A DNA stretch of 10,708 nucleotides from PALSA-1196 sp036833805 (GTDB lineage: Bacteria; Pseudomonadota; Gammaproteobacteria; Steroidobacterales; Steroidobacteraceae): contig DAITPA010000056.1 of NCBI GenBank assembly GCA_036833805.1, positions 1 through 10,708 on the forward strand, read 5' to 3'. Below the pieces are notes generated by a model. It ran no database searches. It was given only the letters and a program-made list of their open reading frames with translations, and was not told where the DNA came from. Positions 6,136 to 10,708 of this stretch are shown piece by piece. Made by a program: the position numbers and the translations under genes. Positions within the stretch are counted from its first letter, which is position 1. The number at the start of each line of letters is the position of its first letter.

Positions 6136-7223
6136 TTGAGCACAGTCTGCCATCGGTCCTCTCGCACTTCGATCCGGCCGACCTGCTCGATGCGCTGTCG
6201 ACCGGCATCGTGGTACTCGATGCACAGCTGTGCCCGATCTACGCGAATGTTGCCGCGCAGGATGTGCTCGCGTTCAGTCTCAATCAGGCGCGCGGCCGGC
6301 CGTTCGGGGATTTCCTGCACGAATCAAATGGCCTCGTTGCGACGCTGCGGCGCGTGCTCGCTTCGGGAGAAGGGATTGCCGATCGCGAACTCGTTCTGAA
6401 GCCCGTAGGCGTGTCGCGGGATGCGCGCGTGCTCGACGTCACGATCACGCCGCTCGAAGGTCAGATCACCGGCACGCATCTTCTGCTCGAACTTGCCGAC
6501 GCAACACAACGGCAGCGCATCTCGCGCGAGAGCGACTTGCTCGCGCGCCTGGAAAGCAGCCGTCTCATGATTCGGCAGCTCGCGCACGAGATCAAAAACC
6601 CTCTGGGCGGCCTGCGCGGCGCCGCGCAACTCCTGGCGCGCGAGCTGCATGACGCGACTTTGCGTGAGTACACCGGCGTCATCATCGGCGAGGCAGATCG
6701 CCTGACCGCGCTCGTCGACTCGATCGCCGGGCCCGGGCGTCCGCCGCTCAGGAGCCTCGTCAATGTGCATGAGCTGTGTGAGCACGTGTTTCACCTGCTG
6801 CGCGGCGAGGCGCGTTCGACGGTGCTGATCGAGCGCGACTACGATCCGAGCCTGCCGAGCGCGATGCTCGACCGCAATCAGGTCATCCAGGCGTTGCTCA
6901 ATGTCGCCAGAAACGCGCTGCAGGCCGTCGGCGAGCGCGGGCGCGTGACGCTGCGCACGCGAGTGTTGTCAAACGTCAGCATCGGCTCGCTGCGGCACAA
7001 GCTCGTGGGCAGCCTGCAGGTCGAGGACAACGGGCCCGGAGTGCCGGAGGAGCTGCGCGCCAGCATCTTTTATCCGCTCGTAACCGGCCGCGCGAATGGG
7101 ACGGGATTGGGTCTTGCGGTGGCGCAGGATCTCGTAACAAGGCACAGCGGCCTCATCGAATTTGAGAGCGAGCCGGGTCGAACCGTTTTTACGCTGCTGC
7201 TGCCTTTGACGGAGGACGCATGA
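6129..7223 (+). CDS. ntrB: Nitrogen regulation sensor histidine kinase NtrB (GlnL)
   Basis: A 364-residue soluble kinase/phosphatase that phosphorylates NtrC when nitrogen is limiting; in known systems PII protein switches it to phosphatase. It has no membrane segment. A PAS domain covers about residues 15-125. The H-box is LAHEIKNPLGGLRGAAQLL with the phospho-acceptor His153. The ATPase part shows the N-box RNALQAV at 261-267, DNGPGVP at 300-306, the FYPLVTGR stretch at 314-321 and GTGLGLA at 324-330. RDYDPSLPS (236-244) is also characteristic of NtrB. Length is near the E. coli 349. The start is GTG at 6129; no ATG fits and the next in-frame GTG lies within the PAS domain. No ribosome binding site is visible and the start lies in a hairpin. 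It follows the DUF4124 gene by 36 nt and overlaps ntrC by 4 nt, so the genes are probably cotranscribed. Confidence 0.96.
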   Translation: MAVEHSLPSVLSHFDPADLLDALSTGIVVLDAQLCPIYANVAAQDVLAFSLNQARGRPFGDFLHESNGLVATLRRVLASGEGIADRELVLKPVGVSRDARVLDVTITPLEGQITGTHLLLELADATQRQRISRESDLLARLESSRLMIRQLAHEIKNPLGGLRGAAQLLARELHDATLREYTGVIIGEADRLTALVDSIAGPGRPPLRSLVNVHELCEHVFHLLRGEARSTVLIERDYDPSLPSAMLDRNQVIQALLNVARNALQAVGERGRVTLRTRVLSNVSIGSLRHKLVGSLQVEDNGPGVPEELRASIFYPLVTGRANGTGLGLAVAQDLVTRHSGLIEFESEPGRTVFTLLLPLTEDA

Positions 7224-8638
7224 GTTCCTCGGTGCTGCATGTGTGGCTCGTCGATGATGATGCCTCGATTCGCTGGGTGCTTGAACGGGCGCTGCGCGAT
7301 GGCGGCATGGCGCCGCGCACCTTCGACTCGGCCGAGCCGGTTCTCGATGCGCTGCAGCGCGAGTCGCCGGATGTTCTCGTCACCGATATCCGCATGAACG
7401 GACTGTCGGGGCTCGATCTTCTGAAGAAGATTCACGAGTCACGCCCGGCGCTGCCCGTCATCGTGATGACGGCGCACTCGGATCTTGGCAGCGCGGTATC
7501 CGCCTACGGCGGCGGTGCTTTTGAATATCTCCCCAAGCCCTTCGACATCGACCACGCGGTCGATCTGGTGCGGCGTGCAGCGCGTGCGCATCCGCAGGAC
7601 CATATCGAACCGGTGCCGGTGCCGCGCATACCGCAGCTGCGCGGCTCGGCGCCGGCGATGCAGCAGGTGTTTCGCGCCATCGGCCGCCTCGCCCGCTCGA
7701 GTGTCACGGTGCTGATCACCGGCGAATCGGGCACCGGCAAAGAGATTGTCGCGCGCGCTCTGCATGATCACAGCCCGCGCGCGGGCAAGCCCTTCATCGC
7801 GCTCAATACTTCAGCGATTCCGGCGGATCTGCTGGAGTCCGAGCTTTTTGGCCACGAAAAAGGCGCGTTCACCGGCGCGGACGCGCAGCGCCGCGGGCGT
7901 TTCGAGCAATCCGACGGCGGCACACTGTTCCTCGACGAGATCGGCGACATGTCGACTCCGCTGCAGACGCGGCTGTTGCGCGTGTTGGCTGAGGGCGAGT
8001 TCTACCGCGTGGGCGGTCAAACTCCGATTAAGGTCGACGTTCGTGTCATCGCGGCAACTCACCAGAACCTGCAGTCGCATGTTGAGCGCGGTCTGTTTCG
8101 CGAAGATCTGTATCACCGTCTGAATGTGATCCGCATCGAGTTGCCGCCGCTGCGGGCGCGCGCCGAGGACATTCCGGATCTGCTCGAGCACTATCTGCGC
8201 TTCGCAACCCAGGAGCTCGCGGTCGCGCCGAAGGTGTTCGCGGCCGAGACGGTCGCGAAGCTTGCCAGTTACAGCTGGCCAGGCAACGTGCGCGAACTCG
8301 TCAATCTTTGCCGGCGGCTCGCCGTGCTCGCACCAGGACGCGAAGTGCGCGTCGAGGATCTGCCGCCGGAGCTTACGGCGGCGGTGCCCCCGGGCGTCGT
8401 GGACGCTGACTGGGCGCGAGCGCTTGGCATCTGGGCAGACGCTCGCGCGATGACTGCCAAACGCCCGCTTCTTGATGAGGCCCAGCCGCAGCTCGAACGG
8501 GTACTGATACGCGCCGCCCTGAAGCGCACCCAAGGGCACCGCCAGGAGGCGGCCAAGCTTTTGGGTTGGGGCCGCAACACACTCACCCGCAAGTTGAAAG
8601 AGCTCGGCATGGCGGACGCGGATCACGCACCTCCCTAA
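7220..8638 (+). CDS. ntrC: Nitrogen regulation response regulator NtrC (GlnG), sigma54 activator
   Basis: A 472-residue enhancer-binding protein (E. coli NtrC has 469). The receiver domain (1-120) has acidic residues Asp12-Asp14, phospho-acceptor Asp56, Thr84 and Lys106 within YLPKPFDID. The central AAA+ domain (about 138-375) has Walker A GESGTGKE (168-175), the sigma54-contacting loop GAFTGA (215-220), Walker B GGTLFLDE (223-230), an arginine region LFREDLYHR (292-300) and YSWPGNVREL (351-360). A Fis-type helix-turn-helix (about 430-465, ending in RNTLTRKLKEL) binds DNA. Phosphorylated by NtrB, it should bind the palindromes upstream of glnA and drive the sigma54 promoter. The ATG overlaps the ntrB stop (ATGA) with GGAGG at 7211-7215 as ribosome binding site. 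Oddity: the receiver motif after Asp56 reads DIRMNG, with Asn60 where DxxMP normally has proline. Confidence 0.98.
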   Translation: MSSSVLHVWLVDDDASIRWVLERALRDGGMAPRTFDSAEPVLDALQRESPDVLVTDIRMNGLSGLDLLKKIHESRPALPVIVMTAHSDLGSAVSAYGGGAFEYLPKPFDIDHAVDLVRRAARAHPQDHIEPVPVPRIPQLRGSAPAMQQVFRAIGRLARSSVTVLITGESGTGKEIVARALHDHSPRAGKPFIALNTSAIPADLLESELFGHEKGAFTGADAQRRGRFEQSDGGTLFLDEIGDMSTPLQTRLLRVLAEGEFYRVGGQTPIKVDVRVIAATHQNLQSHVERGLFREDLYHRLNVIRIELPPLRARAEDIPDLLEHYLRFATQELAVAPKVFAAETVAKLASYSWPGNVRELVNLCRRLAVLAPGREVRVEDLPPELTAAVPPGVVDADWARALGIWADARAMTAKRPLLDEAQPQLERVLIRAALKRTQGHRQEAAKLLGWGRNTLTRKLKELGMADADHAPP

Positions 8639-8665
8639 CGGCCTCTCCCGCCGCGGCATGCTGCT

Positions 8666-8671
8666 TATAAT
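8666..8671 (+). promoter_or_regulatory. Possible -10 element of the mscS-like gene
   Basis: A perfect TATAAT lies in the 62-nt gap between ntrC and the channel gene. No good -35 hexamer is present 16-18 bp upstream. Transcription would start near 8678, which favours the downstream GTG at 8701 as translation start. Confidence 0.35.
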
Positions 8672-8700
8672 CCGTCGTGACTCATCACGATGGAGTGCTG

Positions 8701-9780
8701 GTGCCGAACTGGAGCTATATCTGGGGAATCGAATTTTACGGCAACAGCGCCGCGGCCTGGACGCTCGCCTTCGTCGCCTTTCTTCTGACGTTCACCGTGC
8801 TGCCGCTCGTCAGGGGCTTCATTGCGGCGCGGCGGCGCAAGTGGCGAGAGGCCAACCGCATGCAGCCGGTGGCCGTCGAGATCACGGCTCTTCTGATTGC
8901 GCGCACGAGTCGTATTTTCCTTTGGGTGCTCGCGCTGTGGTGCGCCTCGATCCTGCTCGTCTTTCCGAGCGGTATCGAGCACGTCATTCACGTCACGATC
9001 GTTTTCAGCTTCTGGTTCCAGGTGGGGCTATGGGCGATGGCGGCGGTGCGCTATGCGATCGAGCGACGCGGACGCCGGGCGGGCGCTGCCGGCGGCACGG
9101 GCGGCGACCCGGCCGTGTCCGGCTCCATCGACATCATCGTCTTCATCGCCGGCCTCACGATTTGGACGATGGCGCTCTTGCTCGCGCTCGACAACCTCGG
9201 CGTGCAGATCAGGCCTTTGCTCACCGGCCTTGGAATCGGCGGCGTCGCGGTGGCCCTTGCTGTGCAGAGCGTGCTTGGCGACGTCCTTGCCTCCATGTCG
9301 ATCGCGCTCGATAAGCCCTTCGGCATTGGGGATTCGCTCACGCTCGATGACATTCAAGGCACCGTGGAGCACATCGGCGTCAAGAGCACGCGGCTGCGCA
9401 GCGTCTCGGGCGAGCAGATTATCCTGTCGAATGCGGATGTCTTAAAGAGCCGTGTACGCAACTTCGGACGCATGCGCGAACGGCGCTCCGCCTTCCGCTT
9501 GAACGTCACCTACGATACTCCGCCCGATAAACTGCGGGCGATTCCGCCGGCCGTGCGCGCGGTGATCGAAGCACAGCCGAACACGCGCTTTGATCGCTGT
9601 CATTTCCTGGCTTTCGGGGAGTGGGCGCTGCAGTTTGAAGTGGTCTATTTTGTGACGGTATCGGACTACAAAACCTACGCCGATCTGCAGCAGACGATCA
9701 ATCTTGCGATTTTGGAGCGCTTCACGGCGCTCGGCGTGGAAATCGCGTTCGCCACGCATTCTCTGCACGATAGGAAATAG
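8701..9780 (+). CDS. Mechanosensitive ion channel, MscS family
   Basis: A 359-residue membrane protein of the small-conductance mechanosensitive channel family, which opens under membrane tension to release solutes during osmotic downshock. Hydrophobic segments lie at about 20-41, 68-88, 95-118 and 143-163. A Gly/Ala-rich pore helix follows (about 172-203, containing LGIGGVAVALAVQSVLGD), equivalent to TM3 of MscS. Next are the beta domain (KPFGIGDSLTLDDIQGTVE, 205-223; SNADVLKSRVRNF, 243-255) and the cytosolic alpha/beta domain to the end. The extra helices before the pore make it longer than E. coli MscS (286 residues), as in YbiO/YnaI-like members. I prefer GTG 8701, which has GGAG (8692-8695) 5 nt upstream. 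GTG 8677 would add 8 residues but lacks a ribosome binding site and coincides with the predicted transcription start. It lies downstream of ntrC but has its own -10-like box, so a link to nitrogen control is not implied. Confidence 0.92.
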   Translation: MPNWSYIWGIEFYGNSAAAWTLAFVAFLLTFTVLPLVRGFIAARRRKWREANRMQPVAVEITALLIARTSRIFLWVLALWCASILLVFPSGIEHVIHVTIVFSFWFQVGLWAMAAVRYAIERRGRRAGAAGGTGGDPAVSGSIDIIVFIAGLTIWTMALLLALDNLGVQIRPLLTGLGIGGVAVALAVQSVLGDVLASMSIALDKPFGIGDSLTLDDIQGTVEHIGVKSTRLRSVSGEQIILSNADVLKSRVRNFGRMRERRSAFRLNVTYDTPPDKLRAIPPAVRAVIEAQPNTRFDRCHFLAFGEWALQFEVVYFVTVSDYKTYADLQQTINLAILERFTALGVEIAFATHSLHDRK

Positions 9781-9837
9781 GCTCGTCACTGGCGAACCAG
9801 ATCAGGGTGCACAGACGCATACACCGCGGCGCGAATC

Positions 9838-10207
9838 CTAGGTTTTCGCCGCGACGATTCGGAGCATGCCCCCGAAGCCTGCCTCGCGGCGCATTAAGGC
9901 CTAGGGCCGTCAACTTTGAGACGACCCATTGCGGATCGAGCCGTAGTTTGGGATCACTGCTCACCCGCTGCTGCCAGCCGGCGCTTTCGCGCTCGTGCAA
10001 CAGATCGTAGACCGTCACCTGCTGTTCGCCGTACTCGAGAAAGCAGGTGAGGATGCGTTGCGCGTCGCCGCGCACCAGGATGAAACGCCGCTCTGACTCG
10101 AGCGGCGCGGCGACGTAGTCGCGAAAAGTCGCGGCAAATATTCCGCCCTTCGTCAACGCTGCAGCGACTGGCGCTAGGAGCGCCTCGATGCAGGCGAGAT
10201 CCGGCAA
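9838..10207 (-). pseudogene. Truncated, frameshifted SAM-dependent methyltransferase (C-terminal part)
   Basis: Reading leftward from about 10207, the frame begins abruptly at LPDLACIEALLAPVAAALTK, which looks like the middle of a class I methyltransferase (the HLPD loop and the helix before the GGIFAATFRDY strand). It continues through ERRFILVRGD and LRLDPQWVVSKLTALGLN. The upstream SAM-binding half is absent; the DNA there belongs to a TPR gene on the other strand. After the Asn codon at 9893-9895 the frame loses sense. Skipping one base at 9892 restores a typical ending, RREAGFGGMLRIVAAKT, then a TAG at 9838-9840. Without the correction the frame runs on to 9722, inside the channel gene. 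So there are two lesions: a missing 5' half and a one-base shift (or loss of two bases). The family call rests on motif style rather than a SAM-binding motif, so the substrate cannot be named. Confidence 0.7.
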
Positions 10208-10501
10208 ATGAGACCTGCGTCCTACGCCTTCGCACTCGCCCCTGATCTACCCGCTGCGTACTACTCGTGGGGCGTGGCGCTCGCGAAGCACGGGGATCTC
10301 GACGGTGTGGTGGCGAAATTCAAGGACGCCAATCAGAAAGGGCCGCACTGGGCCGATCCGCTCAAAGCGTGGGGTGATGTGCTCGTGAAGCAGGGCAAGA
10401 CCAAAGATGCGCTCGACAAATACGACGAGGCCCTCAAATACGCGCCGAACTGGAAGGAGCTAAAGGAAGCGCGCGAGGCGGCGGCGAAGCAGAAGTCTTG
10501 A
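10208..10501 (+). pseudogene. C-terminal fragment of a TPR-repeat protein
   Basis: The 97 residues contain about two tetratricopeptide repeats. The first is around PAAYYSWGVALAKHGDLDGVVAKF. The second covers ADPLKAWGDVLVKQGKTKDALDKYDEALKYAPN, with the usual W-G, L, A and A-P spacing. A charged tail follows (KEAREAAAKQKS). TPR repeats bind other proteins and occur in large arrays; the segment begins in mid-array (SYAFALAPDLP), so it is the end of a longer protein. The ATG at 10208 falls at the junction with the methyltransferase remnant and lacks a ribosome binding site; the same frame is open upstream only to a stop at 10175. It is more likely a 5'-truncated remnant than a small intact gene. 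The last repeat is undamaged, suggesting recent truncation. The parent protein's role is unknown. Confidence 0.65.
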
Positions 10502-10708
10502 TTGGACTTCCTGGAAGCAATGGGATGGACGTTCGCGACCGACTCAAAGGGGTCAAACGTGGTCAATTAGTCGGAACGCCCGGAAATTCGGCGTCGAATG
10601 GGCGAGTTTCGGGCCAACTGCAGACATATAGCGGGTTAAAATCCCTGCCAAATAGCCGCCACTCGCAAATGTGCGGCTTAGGACAAAGGCTGCTAGTTCT
10701 CGCGGAGC
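10502..10708. other. Right-end region without a recognised gene
   Basis: No convincing frame, promoter pair or RNA gene is seen. It holds a short direct repeat GGTCAA at 10551-10556 and 10561-10566 (10-bp period) and a stem-loop with arms AGCCGC (10654-10659) and GCGGCT (10673-10678). Base composition is less GC-rich than the genes to the left, which fits intergenic DNA or mobile-element debris next to the rearranged segment. Confidence 0.4.

Noticed and set aside
5471..6139. 222-codon plus-strand frame overlapping the DUF4124 gene
   Set aside because: The other frame gives a signal peptide and a clear DUF4124 domain. This one is a shifted reading of the same DNA with low-complexity Arg/Ala/Gly content.
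7811..8659. 282-codon minus-strand frame opposite ntrC
   Set aside because: It lies fully against the conserved AAA+ and helix-turn-helix coding region and has no recognisable domain.
10631..10648. tRNA T-arm-like sequence (GGGTTAAAATCCC), considered as a tRNA end or attachment site
   Set aside because: The invariant C56 is A, the stem pairs only three bases firmly, and no acceptor, anticodon or D arm is found nearby.

Overview
The window is chromosomal DNA from a GC-rich proteobacterium, most likely a gammaproteobacterium of the Xanthomonadales/Nevskiales/Steroidobacterales type. This placement is inferred from gene order (glyQ-glyS-plsC; glnA, then a DUF4124 gene, then ntrB-ntrC) and protein style, not from a marker gene. 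Nearly everything reads as core metabolism. I see no CRISPR array, phage, complete insertion sequence, toxin-antitoxin pair or RNA gene, and no convincing new biological system.

Left part (about 60-3860, minus strand): a compact operon, glyQ -> glyS -> plsC. It encodes the two subunits of the tetrameric glycyl-tRNA synthetase and a lysophosphatidate-type acyltransferase. glyQ and glyS overlap by 4 nt, and plsC follows 8 nt after glyS.

Centre (3858-8638, plus strand): the nitrogen-assimilation locus. The 207-bp gap between divergent glyQ and glnA holds a textbook sigma54 promoter for glnA. Upstream of it are two 17-bp NtrC-type palindromes whose centres are 32 bp apart, plus a weaker third. 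glnA (type I glutamine synthetase with the adenylylation tyrosine) is followed by a secreted DUF4124 protein, then ntrB and ntrC overlapping by 4 nt. The window therefore contains the sensor kinase, the sigma54 activator, its probable DNA sites and its main target enzyme: a self-contained Ntr circuit lacking only PII and its modifying enzymes.

Right part (8640-10708): an MscS-family mechanosensitive channel, then a degraded stretch. A minus-strand methyltransferase has lost its N-terminal half and carries a frameshift near its 3' end. A plus-strand TPR protein has also lost its N-terminal part. The two stumps meet head to head at about 10205-10225, as expected from a deletion across a divergent gene pair (or an assembly join). 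The last 207 bp hold no recognisable gene.

The points most worth checking are the NtrC/sigma54 control region, the hairpin that buries the ntrB start codon, the start/promoter conflict at glyQ, and the double-truncation junction near 10210.
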